A DNA stretch of 64,000 nt from Nitrosomonas oligotropha (GCF_009833085.1 NZ_QRBZ01000021.1:1-64000), one strand, 5' to 3'; positions 45,287-56,115 are shown, numbered from the stretch's first letter. Program-made: numbers and translations. Notes: generated from the sequence alone by a model not told the origin.

Positions 45287-45302
45287 ATCCATTAGAATGG
45301 AT
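45287..45302. repeat. Short palindrome downstream of DUF2325 gene
   Basis: ATCCATT-AG-AATGGAT is a perfect 7-bp inverted repeat; a related TTCCATT half lies just upstream near 45270. Either an operator for the small gene at 45448 or part of the preceding 3' end. Confidence 0.35.
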
Positions 45303-45447
45303 ATCCCACGACGTACAATCCCACTTCGATAAGGAACCATAACCAATATCCACTAAAGTTTATTTTTTTTAGGTCGTTGAAACAGCTTCATCGCTGTTAA
45401 TTTATTGACTAAGCCATTAATAAATAAAACTTACCTGGAAAAAAGTT

Positions 45448-45654
45448 ATGAAAATTCTTGTTCATTTCAAGTCTGGATTCAAGCAAACGTTCATTGTTCC
45501 CAAATGCATGCTGGCGCTCGAATTCAGAAATATGGCCAAAGATATTGGCGGCAGTATCGAAAGCATTGAATTTTCATTACCCCCCCGCCGACAATCAAAT
45601 ATCTCTATCGCAGAGCGCCGGCTGGGAATAGTCCGCTTACCTGAAAAACGTTAG
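45448..45654 (+). CDS. Small hypothetical protein
   Basis: 68 residues, basic, starting MKILVHFKSGFKQTFIVPKC and ending GIVRLPEKR. The ribosome-binding site is weak (GGAAAAAAGTT). No family recognised and no membrane segment. Kept because the codon use looks coding and the frame is clean in a gap between DUF2325 and ssb; moderately uncertain. Confidence 0.5.
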   Translation: MKILVHFKSGFKQTFIVPKCMLALEFRNMAKDIGGSIESIEFSLPPRRQSNISIAERRLGIVRLPEKR

Positions 45655-45674
45655 CACACTTGCATTCTGGCGGG

Positions 45675-46130
45675 TCAGAATGGAATATCATCATCCATAT
45701 CATCAAATCCACTCGGCGCCTTGCCTGACGAAGAAGACCGGTTAGAACTTGAGTTATCCTCTTCATGGTCAGGCGCCGGCTCAAAACTACCGCTTCCCGA
45801 CCGGCTTCCCAGCATTTTCATATCACTGGCAATAATATCCGTGGTATACCGCTCCACGCCGTTCTTGTCCGTCCATTTACGGGTTTCGAGCCTGCCTTCG
45901 ACATAAACCGGGCGACCTTTCTTTAAATATTCTCCGGCAATCTCAGCAAGTTTCCGGTAAAAAGTGACCCGATGCCACTCCGTTTTCTCTTGCTTTTCGC
46001 CATTTTTATCTTTCCAAGTATCCGTCGTTGCCAATGTAATATTGGTCACCGCATCACCATTTGACATGTAACGCGTTTCCGGATCTTTACCCAAATTACC
46101 GATGAGTATGACTTTATTGAGCGACGCCAT
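45675..46130 (-). CDS. ssb: Single-stranded DNA-binding protein
   Basis: 151 residues. The OB-fold starts [20 protein letters not shown] and includes [21 protein letters not shown]; the tail is Gly/Ser-rich and ends DMDDDIPF, the acidic tip that recruits repair proteins. It starts one base before the MFS stop on the same strand and is therefore coupled to it. Confidence 0.96.
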   Translation of the reverse strand: MASLNKVILIGNLGKDPETRYMSNGDAVTNITLATTDTWKDKNGEKQEKTEWHRVTFYRKLAEIAGEYLKKGRPVYVEGRLETRKWTDKNGVERYTTDIIASDMKMLGSRSGSGSFEPAPDHEEDNSSSNRSSSSGKAPSGFDDMDDDIPF

Positions 46131-47516
46131 TTATGTTTCCTCCCCAAGCAATTTAATCACTTTCTCTTCATCGAAGCCCTTCATATCAACTTTCAGATAC
46201 GCCACTCTCTCATTGACCAGCACCAAGGCTTCATATACACCGGGTATCGCCGCGAGCTGACGTGAAAGCGCTTCCGATTGAACAATATCCATCTCGTTCA
46301 CATGATACATTTTTGAGCGCACTGCCGCCGGCGCCTGCATTGTTGCAGCCAGTATCAACCATACCAGCAACAACGCCCCGCAGAACGCGTACAACGCATC
46401 GCTTCCATAGGTGCCAACCAAGTGACCGCCTACCGCAGCCCCGGCAAACGCCCCCAGAAACTGGGTACTGCTGTAAATGCCGATTGCCGTTCCTTTCGCT
46501 CCGACTGGTGCGATTTTTGAAATCAACGATGGCAAACTGGCCTCCAGCAAATTGAATGCCGTGAAAAAAACCAATAATGCAGCAGCCGTTCCCCAGATTG
46601 AATCCAAAGTAATCGCCAGTAACAGCTGCCCCATCAACAATGTCGCAACAGCCGCGATAAATACCGGTTTTAATTTGGCCTTTTTCTCGGCATAAATAAT
46701 GGCTGGAACGATCAGAATGATCGACAAAATCAGAACCGGCAAGTATATCTGCCAATGATCATCCGCCGCCATACCTGCCTGGCGTAAGGTCAGCGGCACC
46801 ACCAGCCACAGCGCCATCAACGCGGCATGTAACGCAAAAATGCCGTAATTCAAACGCAGCAGCTGCGTATTGCGCAATACGCTGGCAAAACTCGCCGGGG
46901 ATGCTTCCGTGTCGGAATGAAAACGGCTAATCACCGGATCAGGAATGACTTTCTTCACTACAATCATGGCCAGCAGCGCCAATATGCCGGTCATGGCGAA
47001 AATCCCCGGCACACCGATCCATTGATTCAGAACCGGCGCGGCAATCAAGGAAATGGCGAACACTGTGCCGATCGTCATACCGATGGTCGCCATCGCTTTA
47101 GTACGATGCTCTTCGCGCGTAAGATCCGCCGCCAGCGCCATCACAGCCGCGGAGATGGCGCCGGCGCCTTGAATAATCCGCCCCGCTATTACCCAATAAA
47201 TATCGGTGGCCATCGCTGCGATCAAGCTACCCACAGCAAACAGAATCAATCCCAGGTAGATGACGGGCTTGCGTCCGATGCGGTCGGAGAGCCAACCGAA
47301 AGGGATTTGCAGCACAGCCTGCGTGAGACCATATGCCCCTAGTGCGATGCCGACTAAGGTGTAGTTGTCTCCACCCGGCAAATCCTCAGCGTAAAAAGCA
47401 AACACCGGCAAAATGATAAACAAGCCCAGCATGCGCAAGCCATACACACCGGCTAAACCGATGGTCGCACGCAACTCCGCCGGGGACATTTTTTCAGTTG
47501 AAGAGGAAGCAGACAT
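46131..47516 (-). CDS. MFS transporter with C-terminal YAM-like domain
   Basis: 461 residues: 12 helices with the MFS loop 2-3 motif GWLSDRIGRKPVIYLGLI and a C-terminal soluble domain of about 65 residues (NEMDIVQSEALSRQLAAIPG), like YajR. Drug or metabolite exporter; substrate unknown. The uvrA-MFS-ssb order is conserved in many betaproteobacteria. Divergent from uvrA. Confidence 0.88.
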   Translation of the reverse strand: MSASSSTEKMSPAELRATIGLAGVYGLRMLGLFIILPVFAFYAEDLPGGDNYTLVGIALGAYGLTQAVLQIPFGWLSDRIGRKPVIYLGLILFAVGSLIAAMATDIYWVIAGRIIQGAGAISAAVMALAADLTREEHRTKAMATIGMTIGTVFAISLIAAPVLNQWIGVPGIFAMTGILALLAMIVVKKVIPDPVISRFHSDTEASPASFASVLRNTQLLRLNYGIFALHAALMALWLVVPLTLRQAGMAADDHWQIYLPVLILSIILIVPAIIYAEKKAKLKPVFIAAVATLLMGQLLLAITLDSIWGTAAALLVFFTAFNLLEASLPSLISKIAPVGAKGTAIGIYSSTQFLGAFAGAAVGGHLVGTYGSDALYAFCGALLLVWLILAATMQAPAAVRSKMYHVNEMDIVQSEALSRQLAAIPGVYEALVLVNERVAYLKVDMKGFDEEKVIKLLGEET

Positions 47517-47582
47517 GAATCAGGTTGTGATATTCCTAAAAAGTTGGGTATATTAGCAGGTTGACTCTTACATAGATAGTTC

Positions 47583-50402
47583 ATGGAATCCATAAAAATA
47601 CGGGGTGCGCGTACGCACAATCTGAAAAACATTCATCTCGATCTGCCACGTAACAAACTCGTGGTCATTACCGGTTTATCGGGATCGGGCAAATCTTCGC
47701 TCGCATTCGATACGCTCTACGCAGAAGGCCAGCGCCGTTATGTGGAATCGCTTTCGGCGTACGCCAGACAATTTTTACAGCTGATGGAAAAACCCGATGT
47801 CGACTTGATCGAAGGACTTTCTCCGGCCATCGCCATCGAGCAAAAAGCGACCTCGCACAATCCGCGTTCGACGGTGGGCACGGTCACGGAAATTCATGAT
47901 TATCTGCGTTTGCTGTTCGCCCGCGTCGGCGATCCTTACTGTCCCGAGCACAATATCACGCTGACCGCGCAAAGCGTTGCGCAAATGGTCGATCATGTGT
48001 TGCAGCTGCCGCCCGATACCCGCCTGATGATCCTTTCTCCGTTGATCGTGGAACGCAAAGGCGAGCAATCCGATTTATTCGATGAGTTACGCGCACAAGG
48101 TTTTGTGCGCTTACGGATCGACGGCGAGGTGCATGAAATCGACGCGTTGCCCAAGCTGCAAAAAACCAAGAAACACACGATTGAAGTCGTGATTGATCGC
48201 CTGAAAGTTTCTGCGGATGCCAAACAACGGCTCGCGGAATCATTTGAAGTGGCATTACGTCATTCCGAAGGACGCGCGCTGGCGGTTGAGATGGATAGCG
48301 GCCATGAACATTTGTTTTCCGCCAAATTCAGTTGCCCGGTATGCAGCTATTCGCTATCCGAATTAGAACCGAGATTGTTTTCATTCAACAACCCGCTGGG
48401 CGCTTGCACCAAGTGCGATGGTCTGGGGCAGATCACATTCTTTGATCCGGCGCGGGTGGTTGCTTTTCCGCATCTGTCACTGGCCACCGGAGCGGTCAAA
48501 AACTGGGACCGGCGCAATCAATTTTACTTTCAGCTGTTGACCAGTCTGGCGGAACATTATCAATTCGATCTGGAAACGCCCTTTGAGAATCTGGACGAGT
48601 CGATTCGCAACATTATCCTGCATGGTTCCGGCAAGGAAAAAATCCATTTCTCCTATTTAACCGACAACGGGCGTAAGCAGCAGGAAACACACCCTTTTGA
48701 AGGGATCATTCCGAATCTGACACGGCGCTATAAGGAAACCGAATCACAAACCGTGCGCGAAGAATTGGCGAAATATCTCAATGCACAAGTCTGTCCGGAA
48801 TGTCAGGGCACGCGCTTATGCCAGGCCGCGCGGCATGTGCATGTTGCCGGACAGGCAATTTATGAAATTAGCGCTTTCCCGCTCAAAAAAGCCAAGCAAT
48901 TCTTTGATCAAATTGCATTAACGGGTCACAAACAATCGATCGCTGAACGCATCGTCAAGGAAATTTCCAGCCGTCTGCAATTCCTCAATAATGTCGGCTT
49001 GGATTACCTGTCGCTGGATCGCTCAGCCGACACGTTATCCGGCGGTGAATCGCAGCGCATTCGTCTGGCCAGCCAGATCGGCTCCGGCTTGACCGGTGTC
49101 ATGTACGTGCTGGACGAGCCTTCCATCGGATTGCATCAGCGCGATAATGGCCGCCTGCTGGATACACTGAAGAACCTGCGCGACCTCGGCAATAGCGTGA
49201 TCGTCGTCGAACATGATCAGGATGCCATTCAAATCGCGGATTATGTCGTCGACATGGGACCCGGCGCCGGTGAGCACGGCGGTTTCGTAGTAGCTCAAGG
49301 CAGCCCCCAAGCCATTCAGGAGGACAATAACTCTCTGACCGGCAAATACTTATCCGGAAAATTATCGATCCACATCCCGGAAAAACGCCACGTACCGGAT
49401 CCCGACCGGATACTGCGGATTGAAGGCGCTTCCGGGAATAATCTGAAAAACGTGATGCTGAACCTGCCGGTTGGGCTCTTTATCTGTGTCACCGGTGTTT
49501 CAGGATCGGGAAAATCCACGCTGATCAATGAAACGCTGCATCGCGCCGTCGCCCGGCACCTTTACGCCAGCAACGCCGAGCCCGCACCTTATCAGCAGAT
49601 TGACGGACTGGCTTTTTTCGACAAAGTAATCAACATGGATCAAAGCCCGATCGGGCGCACCCCACGTTCCAATCCGGCCACGTATACCGGTTTATTCACG
49701 CCGATCCGGGAATTGTTCGCCGGTGTGCCGCAAGCGCGCGAACGCGGTTATGCGCCCGGACGCTTTTCATTCAATGTCAAAGGCGGACGCTGCGAATCTT
49801 GCCAGGGCGATGGCGTCATCAAGGTGGAAATGCATTTTCTGCCGGATATTTATGTCACCTGCGATGTTTGCCATGGCCGCCGCTATAACCGCGAAACGCT
49901 GGAGATTCAATACAAAGGCAAAAATATTAACGAAGTGCTGCAAATGACGGTGGAAAACGCGCATGAATTCTTCGCGCCGGTACCGGTGGTTGCCCGCAAA
50001 CTGCAAACGCTGCTGGAGGTCGGTCTCGGCTATATTACCTTGGGACAATCCGCCACCACGCTATCCGGCGGAGAGGCGCAGCGGGTGAAATTATCGCTCG
50101 AACTATCCAAGCGCGATACCGGACGCACGTTGTATATTTTGGACGAACCTACCACCGGTCTGCATTTTCAGGATATTGATCTGCTGCTGAAAGTGTTACA
50201 CCGGTTGCGCGATCATGGCAATACCGTGGTGGTGATTGAGCACAACCTGGATGTCATCAAAACCGCCGACTGGATTATTGATCTGGGTCCCGAGGGCGGT
50301 GACGGCGGCGGATGCATTATCGCGGAAGGCACACCGGAAGACATTGCCGCCAACACAAACAGTTTTACCGGGCATTATCTGCAACCGATGCTGGCAAAAT
50401 GA
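47583..50402 (+). CDS. uvrA: Excinuclease ABC subunit A
   Basis: 939 residues. Two ABC ATPase halves with Walker A motifs GLSGSGKSS and [12 protein letters not shown] signatures [16 protein letters not shown] and [16 protein letters not shown], and two zinc modules ([22 protein letters not shown] with CDVCHG). It finds damage in nucleotide excision repair with UvrB. The stop overlaps the glycerate kinase start (ATGA). Confidence 0.97.
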   Translation: MESIKIRGARTHNLKNIHLDLPRNKLVVITGLSGSGKSSLAFDTLYAEGQRRYVESLSAYARQFLQLMEKPDVDLIEGLSPAIAIEQKATSHNPRSTVGTVTEIHDYLRLLFARVGDPYCPEHNITLTAQSVAQMVDHVLQLPPDTRLMILSPLIVERKGEQSDLFDELRAQGFVRLRIDGEVHEIDALPKLQKTKKHTIEVVIDRLKVSADAKQRLAESFEVALRHSEGRALAVEMDSGHEHLFSAKFSCPVCSYSLSELEPRLFSFNNPLGACTKCDGLGQITFFDPARVVAFPHLSLATGAVKNWDRRNQFYFQLLTSLAEHYQFDLETPFENLDESIRNIILHGSGKEKIHFSYLTDNGRKQQETHPFEGIIPNLTRRYKETESQTVREELAKYLNAQVCPECQGTRLCQAARHVHVAGQAIYEISAFPLKKAKQFFDQIALTGHKQSIAERIVKEISSRLQFLNNVGLDYLSLDRSADTLSGGESQRIRLASQIGSGLTGVMYVLDEPSIGLHQRDNGRLLDTLKNLRDLGNSVIVVEHDQDAIQIADYVVDMGPGAGEHGGFVVAQGSPQAIQEDNNSLTGKYLSGKLSIHIPEKRHVPDPDRILRIEGASGNNLKNVMLNLPVGLFICVTGVSGSGKSTLINETLHRAVARHLYASNAEPAPYQQIDGLAFFDKVINMDQSPIGRTPRSNPATYTGLFTPIRELFAGVPQARERGYAPGRFSFNVKGGRCESCQGDGVIKVEMHFLPDIYVTCDVCHGRRYNRETLEIQYKGKNINEVLQMTVENAHEFFAPVPVVARKLQTLLEVGLGYITLGQSATTLSGGEAQRVKLSLELSKRDTGRTLYILDEPTTGLHFQDIDLLLKVLHRLRDHGNTVVVIEHNLDVIKTADWIIDLGPEGGDGGGCIIAEGTPEDIAANTNSFTGHYLQPMLAK

Positions 50403-51670
50403 ATCCGCGCGGTTATCTGCTGGAAAGTTTCGCAGTGGCTGTGAAAGCTGCTGATCCAGCGCATATCGTGCCGCAGCATCTCCCTAGCCCTCCCGCAGGC
50501 CGCACACTCGTTGTCGGCGCCGGGAAAGCGGCGGCGGCCATGACGCAGGCGGTTGAAAATGCCTGGCCCGCGGATGCTCAGCTCGACGGTCTGGTAGTCA
50601 CGCGCTACGGACACACGCTACCCACGCATAAAATTAGAATCATTGAAGCCGGGCACCCCATCCCTGATGATCATGGCGCGCAAGCGGCACAAGAAATCCT
50701 CTCGATGGTTCAAGCATTAAGCGCTGATGATTTGTTATTATGCTTGCTCAGTGGTGGCGGTTCCAGCCTGCTTTCCCTGCCCATAGAAGGCATTTCATTG
50801 CCAGATCTGAGAGAAATTACGCGGCAATTATTACGTTGCGGCGCGAGCATTCAAGAAATCAACACGGTGCGCAAGCATTTATCGGCTATTCAAGGCGGCA
50901 GGCTCGCAACTGTTTGCAAAGCACCTGTATTGGCTTTGATTATTTCGGATGTCACTGGCGATGCCGCAACGCATATTGCTTCCGGTCCCTGCGCACCCGA
51001 CCCGACTACCTTCACCGATGCGCTTGCGGTACTGGAGCGTTACGATCTCAATGCGCCGCCAGCAGTTAAAGAAGTATTACTGACAGGGAAGGCCGGCGCT
51101 GCGAATGAAACGCCTAAGCCCGGTTCCGTTATTTTTGCCCGCGTGGAAAACCGGATCATCGCCAATGCGCATCAGTCACTGGCCGCAGCGGCTGAGTATT
51201 TTAAAAATCTCGGTATCACGCCTTTGATTCTGGGTGACACCGTGAGCGGTGAATCTCGTGAAATCGCCAAAAGCTACGCTGCTTTCGCCAAAGAGATCCG
51301 TCACTACCCGCAAGGGTTAAAAGCGCCTGTCGTTCTGTTATCGGGCGGCGAAACCACCGTTACAGTCAAAGGCAAAGGCCGCGGCGGACGCAATGCCGAG
51401 TTTCTGCTATCGCTATTGATAGAGCTCGCAAGCACAGAAGCAATCTACGCCCTTGCCTGCGATACGGACGGATTGGATGGCAGCGAAAACAATGCCGGTG
51501 CATTCATTGCACCGGATTCGCTCCATCGTGCGGAAAGACTCGGTTTGGATGCTGGAGTGTATCTGGCCAATAACGATGCCTATACGTTTTTTCAGCAATT
51601 AAACGATTTAGTGATCACAGGCCCAACTTTCACCAATGTAAATGACTACCGCGCCATTCTCATTCTTTGA
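50399..51670 (+). CDS. Glycerate 2-kinase, DUF4147/MOFRL family
   Basis: 423 residues. [16 protein letters not shown] and [14 protein letters not shown] are the N-terminal MOFRL-associated motifs; the C-terminus has [20 protein letters not shown] and [15 protein letters not shown]. It phosphorylates D-glycerate to 2-phosphoglycerate, likely in glycolate/glycerate salvage of a carbon-fixing cell. The ATG at 50399 overlaps uvrA; longer upstream readings lie inside uvrA. Confidence 0.9.
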   Translation: MNPRGYLLESFAVAVKAADPAHIVPQHLPSPPAGRTLVVGAGKAAAAMTQAVENAWPADAQLDGLVVTRYGHTLPTHKIRIIEAGHPIPDDHGAQAAQEILSMVQALSADDLLLCLLSGGGSSLLSLPIEGISLPDLREITRQLLRCGASIQEINTVRKHLSAIQGGRLATVCKAPVLALIISDVTGDAATHIASGPCAPDPTTFTDALAVLERYDLNAPPAVKEVLLTGKAGAANETPKPGSVIFARVENRIIANAHQSLAAAAEYFKNLGITPLILGDTVSGESREIAKSYAAFAKEIRHYPQGLKAPVVLLSGGETTVTVKGKGRGGRNAEFLLSLLIELASTEAIYALACDTDGLDGSENNAGAFIAPDSLHRAERLGLDAGVYLANNDAYTFFQQLNDLVITGPTFTNVNDYRAILIL

Positions 51671-52226
51671 TTGAGCATGTGTAATTCAGAGAACTCTTGT
51701 TTCGATTGCGATCCACTTGTATTGATGACAATACCAATCCTTGCTGAAACCATCTTGTGATGACATATTCATAAAATTTCCGGTTTCCCGGCGCCTTATA
51801 ATTCAGCGCTAATTTCTTACCGCGCTCGGTCAGCAGCACATGCCCCAAGTCCAGGTAATTACCGGCATCCCGCTGGAATCCTATTTTTGTTGGCTTACCG
51901 TCATAAAACAACCGCGTATGTTTGCCGTAGCCTTTCTTAATAAAACCATTGTTCTCAAACACAATCAAACCGATCTCTTCAAGTCGCTTAAGTGTTGATC
52001 GGGTAATTCCTTGCTTCGTATAAATCTCATTTTCCACATCAAAAATGAGCGGCAGCAAATCACCTTGAATCCATATGAATTGACAAAGCGCTTTAAAAAT
52101 CAAGCCATCTTCCGCGCTTAAATCCGATGGTTCAGATAAATCATCTTGCAAATGACTTTTTTCTGGATGCACTACTTTGGAAACAACAAATCGAACAAAT
52201 GTTGTCCATAAATTGCCCATTTTCAT
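51660..52226 (-). CDS. Hypothetical protein with winged-helix-like core
   Basis: 188 residues. GITRSTLKRLEEIGLIVFEN followed by KIGFQRDAGN and VLLTERGKKLALNY looks like a winged helix with a C-terminal helix, as in the DUF2806/TIGR03899-like group, but I cannot place it firmly. Its 3' end overlaps the glycerate kinase end by 11 bp (convergent). The N-terminal 40 residues are unlike anything I know. Confidence 0.6.
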   Translation of the reverse strand: MKMGNLWTTFVRFVVSKVVHPEKSHLQDDLSEPSDLSAEDGLIFKALCQFIWIQGDLLPLIFDVENEIYTKQGITRSTLKRLEEIGLIVFENNGFIKKGYGKHTRLFYDGKPTKIGFQRDAGNYLDLGHVLLTERGKKLALNYKAPGNRKFYEYVITRWFQQGLVLSSIQVDRNRNKSSLNYTCSIKE

Positions 52227-52256
52227 ATCGGAGTTGGCACTCTGATTTCGCTTTCT

Positions 52257-52673
52257 TTATTTTTTATCAGCAACCTGGGATTCCGTTGCAGATGGCTCCT
52301 GCTTGTCGCCCTCTGTGATTTCTTTTATTTGCTCATCCACTTTATTGGTGGATTTCGAGGGATCTTTCAATTTTCGCGCTTTAATCTCTTTGTTGATTTC
52401 GGCCAGAAATCCAATATTGTCTTTAAGTTGCTTGTCACTTCTGTACCAGGAAAAACATGTCACTGCACCCATAATGATCAATATCACGCTCATCACATCG
52501 ATACCATCAAGGAAGATAAATGCGACCCCGGTCGAAATGGCAAATGCACCCAAAAGCGCTGTCAACAACCACATTTTTGAGCCCGCGCCCGAACTCTTCC
52601 TTCGTTTATCCCATGCATCCAGATTGTTGCGCGTAGTAATCAGTTCTTCGTCAGTCCATTTCTTCATACTCAT
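52257..52673 (-). CDS. Hypothetical two-helix membrane protein
   Basis: 138 residues: a basic N-terminus (WDKRRKSSGAGSK), two membrane helices (WLLTALLGAFAISTGVAFIF and VMSVILIIMGAVTCFSWY) and a charged C-terminal tail rich in Lys/Glu. Both ends probably face the cytoplasm. GGAGAG lies about 9 nt before the ATG. It is 30 bp upstream of the previous gene on the same strand, so the two may form an operon of unknown role. Confidence 0.6.
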   Translation of the reverse strand: MSMKKWTDEELITTRNNLDAWDKRRKSSGAGSKMWLLTALLGAFAISTGVAFIFLDGIDVMSVILIIMGAVTCFSWYRSDKQLKDNIGFLAEINKEIKARKLKDPSKSTNKVDEQIKEITEGDKQEPSATESQVADKK

Positions 52674-52774
52674 AACTGCAAACTCTCCTTTAAAAATCCT
52701 TCAATATTTCCTGGATTACAAATTCGTAACCAGAAAAAGACTAATAAGGATTTATTATATTTCTTTCTGACAAT

Positions 52775-52802
52775 AAAAAAGGCACCAATCGGTGCCTTTT
52801 TT
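52775..52802. terminator. Bidirectional intrinsic terminator
   Basis: AAAAAA-GGCACC-AATC-GGTGCC-TTTTTT: 6-bp GC stem, tetraloop and A/T runs on both sides, just after the porin stop (minus strand). Confidence 0.88.
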
Positions 52803-52819
52803 ATGAGACTAAAACTTTC

Positions 52820-54031
52820 TTAGAAGTTGTGACGCATACCTATGCTGTAGGTGTTGCTATCTTTGAATACAGCGTTTCTATCATCAACCATTGCACGTTG
52901 ATAACCGCCGAAGAGGCTAGAACGTTTGCTGAGATGATGTATAGCACCCACGGTAAAGCTGCTCACTTCACGGCGTGATGCACCACCTGCTAAACCATGC
53001 GCATTTGTCATACCGCCTTGAGCGATAAAGCTGGTATTGCCCCAGTCATATTGACCGCCTGCAAACCAGATGTTACCGTCACCGCCCCAGTTCATCGCTG
53101 AGTTGCATTGTCCACGTGAATCTGGTGAACCTGTTGCTGGGTTACCTAACATACCAGCATTGGTACAAGTCGCTGCACCTACGGCATTGTTAATATTTTC
53201 ATACTGGCCATTCAACTTAAAGTTTTGGAAGCTCCATGATGCACCACCACGCCAGATATGCTCATTGTTAACCAAAGCGGGATAACCTGCGTTACCTGTT
53301 CTTTGACGGGTGCTGAGATTATCACGAGAGTAACCACCAAATACTGCTAAATTATGACCTTGGAATTGAGCTTCGTATTTACCTGCAACTTGGAAGTCCC
53401 ATTCACCATCTTCACCACCCGAATTTGACTGACTTCCAGCAAAGCTGCCCGATGGAGCGATAACATTTGCAGGATCTAATCTGTTAGAGTCACCTGGCAT
53501 TAATATACCTGAGAAGCTAAAACCTTCGACTTTTGGTGAATCATAGCGAGCTGCGCTGTTTACGAAACCATTGGCTCCTGAACCCAGACCATTTGCTGAT
53601 GCTGACATAGTACCGCCGCTACCTGATGCTTGCAGGGTTGTATATGCAAATGGATCAATGGTCATACCACCAGCGAAATCTTTAAATGGTGATTGAACAC
53701 GACCGAATTTTACTTCACCCCAATTGTCATTGGCCAATCCAACCCAACGCTCACGCGCAATACCCAAAGCGCCGCTGCCTGTACTGAAACCATACTCAAC
53801 ATGAGCTTTTGCTTTTAAGCCGGCGCCCAAATTTTCAGTAACATGCATACCCCATCTGGAACGACCTGTATCGTCACCGATATGAGCCTGGCTACTTTGA
53901 CCGTCTTTGTTCACTGTTGCGTATTCAGCTTGCACACTACCAAACAGTGTTACGTTTGTTCCTTGTGCTGATGCAACCATCGGAGCTGCAAGTGCACCGG
54001 CTACTGCCAACGAAATAAGTTTCTTCTTCAT
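52820..54031 (-). CDS. Outer-membrane porin, Burkholderia type
   Basis: 403 residues. Signal peptide MKKKLISLAVAGALAAPMVA, then a beta-barrel starting NVTLFGSVQAEYATVNKDGQ, a constriction-like loop, and a C-terminal Phe (GMRHNF). The 16-strand trimeric porin passes small solutes. The ATG at 54031 has AAAGGAG 9 nt upstream; a frame extending to 54169 covers the leader only. Two Cys in a loop (CTNAG, QCNSA) are unusual for a porin and may form a disulfide. Confidence 0.92.
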   Translation of the reverse strand: MKKKLISLAVAGALAAPMVASAQGTNVTLFGSVQAEYATVNKDGQSSQAHIGDDTGRSRWGMHVTENLGAGLKAKAHVEYGFSTGSGALGIARERWVGLANDNWGEVKFGRVQSPFKDFAGGMTIDPFAYTTLQASGSGGTMSASANGLGSGANGFVNSAARYDSPKVEGFSFSGILMPGDSNRLDPANVIAPSGSFAGSQSNSGGEDGEWDFQVAGKYEAQFQGHNLAVFGGYSRDNLSTRQRTGNAGYPALVNNEHIWRGGASWSFQNFKLNGQYENINNAVGAATCTNAGMLGNPATGSPDSRGQCNSAMNWGGDGNIWFAGGQYDWGNTSFIAQGGMTNAHGLAGGASRREVSSFTVGAIHHLSKRSSLFGGYQRAMVDDRNAVFKDSNTYSIGMRHNF

Positions 54032-54118
54032 ACCGAAGTTCTCCTTTAATGTTAAAACGACTGGGGCCGTCTTATTTTGTCTTACTACATTCCGGTGGAA
54101 TGCACCCCGCTTGTTCGG

Positions 54119-54138
54119 ACCTCCCCCAATCGGGAGGT
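54119..54138 (-). promoter_or_regulatory. Hairpin in the porin leader
   Basis: ACCTCCC and GGGAGGT form a 7-bp GC stem with a 6-nt loop, 88 bp before the porin start. Possible leader structure or operator; no matching family recognised. Confidence 0.4.
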
Positions 54139-54207
54139 TTGATCTGATTGTGCCCCAATACAGAAACATACTGCAAGAAAAACAAACAAATCTTGTACAT
54201 TAAGCAG

Positions 54208-54246
54208 CAAATATGTTGTTCTCATACAACATATTTGTTGTTTTTC
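54208..54246. repeat. Palindrome between porin and L,D-transpeptidase
   Basis: CAAATATGTTGT (54208-54219), 6-nt spacer, ACAACATATTTG (54226-54237) is a perfect 12-bp inverted repeat followed on the plus side by TTGTTTTT. It has terminator shape but no plus-strand gene ends before it, so a porin operator is as likely. The remaining 200 bp up to 54457 hold nothing I recognise. Confidence 0.45.
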
Positions 54247-54457
54247 TGATGATAGATTTTATTTTACATCGCTGAGAAATTCATTCAGAATTTCTTAAAC
54301 TTACTGATATTGCAGCAATATAAATTAATTGCAGCTTCATTCAATGAGGCATATTTATACTGTTTTTCATGTTTTAAATCAGGGAATTTCAGCTATCATC
54401 CGCTACATTCATTACCTCATAACTTAAGTAGGGCACCACCTTTGTAAGGTACGACTT

Positions 54458-55447
54458 ATGCGCAAATCCTCTTTGTTTTTCTTTGCAATACTGAATCTAA
54501 TCGCCGCTTTTCCAATTAAAGCTGAAACGTGGGTACTCCCGCCCTCCGATATTGATGTTTTTGGCCAAATACGAACCACACAGGCAAGTAGCGCGGAAAC
54601 ACTACTCGATATCGCACGCCAATACGATATTGGTCAAATTGAGATTTTACTGGCCAATCCCAATGTAGATCGATGGTTACCCCAAGATGGCGCGGAGGTT
54701 ATTCTGCCTAGCCGCTATATTATTCCTCATGGCGACCGCAAGGGATTACTACTTAACTTGCCTGAAATGAGAATTTACTATTTTCCGGAGCCTAAAAAAG
54801 GTGAAAAGCCGATGATCATTACACACCCGGTTGGTATCGGCAGAATGGATTGGATAACTCCCTTGGGAACAACAAAAATAGTTGATAAAAAGAAAGACCC
54901 CACCTGGATACCGCCAAAATCTCTCCAAATGGACAGAATTGCCAATGGGGAGCAGCCCTATCCCAGCATTGTTCCACCAGGCCCTACGAATCCCCTAGGC
55001 CGTCATGCCATGCGTCTGGGCATTAGCAGCGGCAGTTATTTGATACACGGCACGATCAAACCATTCGGTGTCGGCATGCGCGTTTCCGCAGGATGTGTTC
55101 GCATGTATCCGGAAGACATTGAAGCGCTCTTTGATAAAGTCCCGGTCGGTACAACAGTACAAATAGTGAATCAACCCATTAAACTTGGCTGGTTACTGGA
55201 CTCACTGTTCATTGAACTTCACCCGCCACTAGAAGAAGACGAAGGAAAATACACCAACTACAAACACATGGTAGTTACCGCGATCAATGATTTTCTCGCA
55301 TCAAAAAGCAGTAAAAGAACCATACCCGCAGATTTTGAAATTGATCAAGAAGCATTAAAGCAAGCGATCATGGAAAAAAGCGGGATGCCTGTGTTGATCT
55401 CTCGCACTACCACGCAAGCCCAGTTACACACGCAAAACAACCATTAG
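54458..55447 (+). CDS. L,D-transpeptidase, ErfK/YbiS type
   Basis: 329 residues: signal peptide, a LysM-like domain at about 45-90 (LLDIARQYDIGQIEILLANP), and a YkuD catalytic domain with His198 (LIHGT) and Cys213 (SAGCVRMYPEDIEALF). The family that includes ErfK and YbiS links the Lpp C-terminal Lys to peptidoglycan. A convergent Lpp-like gene lies next door, so that role is likely. AAGGT precedes the ATG. Confidence 0.9.
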   Translation: MRKSSLFFFAILNLIAAFPIKAETWVLPPSDIDVFGQIRTTQASSAETLLDIARQYDIGQIEILLANPNVDRWLPQDGAEVILPSRYIIPHGDRKGLLLNLPEMRIYYFPEPKKGEKPMIITHPVGIGRMDWITPLGTTKIVDKKKDPTWIPPKSLQMDRIANGEQPYPSIVPPGPTNPLGRHAMRLGISSGSYLIHGTIKPFGVGMRVSAGCVRMYPEDIEALFDKVPVGTTVQIVNQPIKLGWLLDSLFIELHPPLEEDEGKYTNYKHMVVTAINDFLASKSSKRTIPADFEIDQEALKQAIMEKSGMPVLISRTTTQAQLHTQNNH

Positions 55448-55489
55448 TCCCATTGATATGGAAGTTGCGTAACGTAAGCGATACACATA

Positions 55490-55518
55490 AAAAAACCCCT
55501 CATTTGAGGGGTTTTTTT
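55490..55518. terminator. Bidirectional terminator between ldt and lpp-like gene
   Basis: A-run, CCCCTC-ATTT-GAGGGG and T-run: 8-bp stem with A/T on both sides, serving both convergent genes. Confidence 0.88.
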
Positions 55519-55548
55519 ATGAATGCAAATCCAAATTTTACTTTGGTA

Positions 55549-55839
55549 TTACTTATGCATTGCTTTCTTGAACATGCGATCTATTTTGGATTCTGTATCT
55601 ATTGAACGTCTGTTTGCTTCGTCCGCAATACGCAGCGCATCATTTGCTTTGGCGTTAGCTGCATCTGCTGATGCTTTTGCTGCAGCTGCATCTGCTTTAA
55701 CAGCCGCAATATCAGCATTCACTTTATTTTGCAGTTCTTCTAATTGACCTGTCGTCGCACATCCTGTCAACCCAATAAAAGCGCCTGCAATTGCTGCCAG
55801 TGTTAACATGCGAACTGGATGCTGGATTTTTCCTTTCAT
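55549..55839 (-). CDS. Lpp-like outer-membrane lipoprotein
   Basis: 96 residues: signal with lipobox LTGC (Cys27), a heptad-repeat coiled coil rich in Ala (DAAAAKASADAANAKAND), and a basic C-terminus ending KKAMHK. The final Lys matches the Lys of E. coli Lpp that is joined to peptidoglycan by L,D-transpeptidases. The coiled coil is a little longer than in Lpp (58 mature residues). GAGGAG precedes the ATG. Confidence 0.88.
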   Translation of the reverse strand: MKGKIQHPVRMLTLAAIAGAFIGLTGCATTGQLEELQNKVNADIAAVKADAAAAKASADAANAKANDALRIADEANRRSIDTESKIDRMFKKAMHK

Positions 55840-55898
55840 TCCGATCTCCTCAGTTATTTATTCTATTCAATACGCACAAACATCCACTATTTCTACTA

Positions 55899-55920
55899 TA
55901 ATGATATTTTAATATCATTA
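55899..55920 (-). promoter_or_regulatory. 22-bp palindrome upstream of the Lpp-like gene
   Basis: TAATGATATT-TT-AATATCATTA is a perfect inverted repeat. Directly downstream on the minus strand is TATAGT (55900-55895), a possible -10. The palindrome is AT-rich and Fur-like in letters but with different spacing. Confidence 0.45.
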
Positions 55921-56115
55921 ACGCACCGGAATCTTATCCGATTTTTACCGCAAAATAAATGCATTTCATGACAAATTTACCACTCGCCGGATCGATAAAG
56001 CCACAAATAGAATCATAAGTAATTAATATAAATGACTATTTTTCCATATTCCGCGATTCAATTAATTAGCAACAAAGCACAAAGACCTGCATAAATAGTC
56101 ACTCTAACTCTAACG

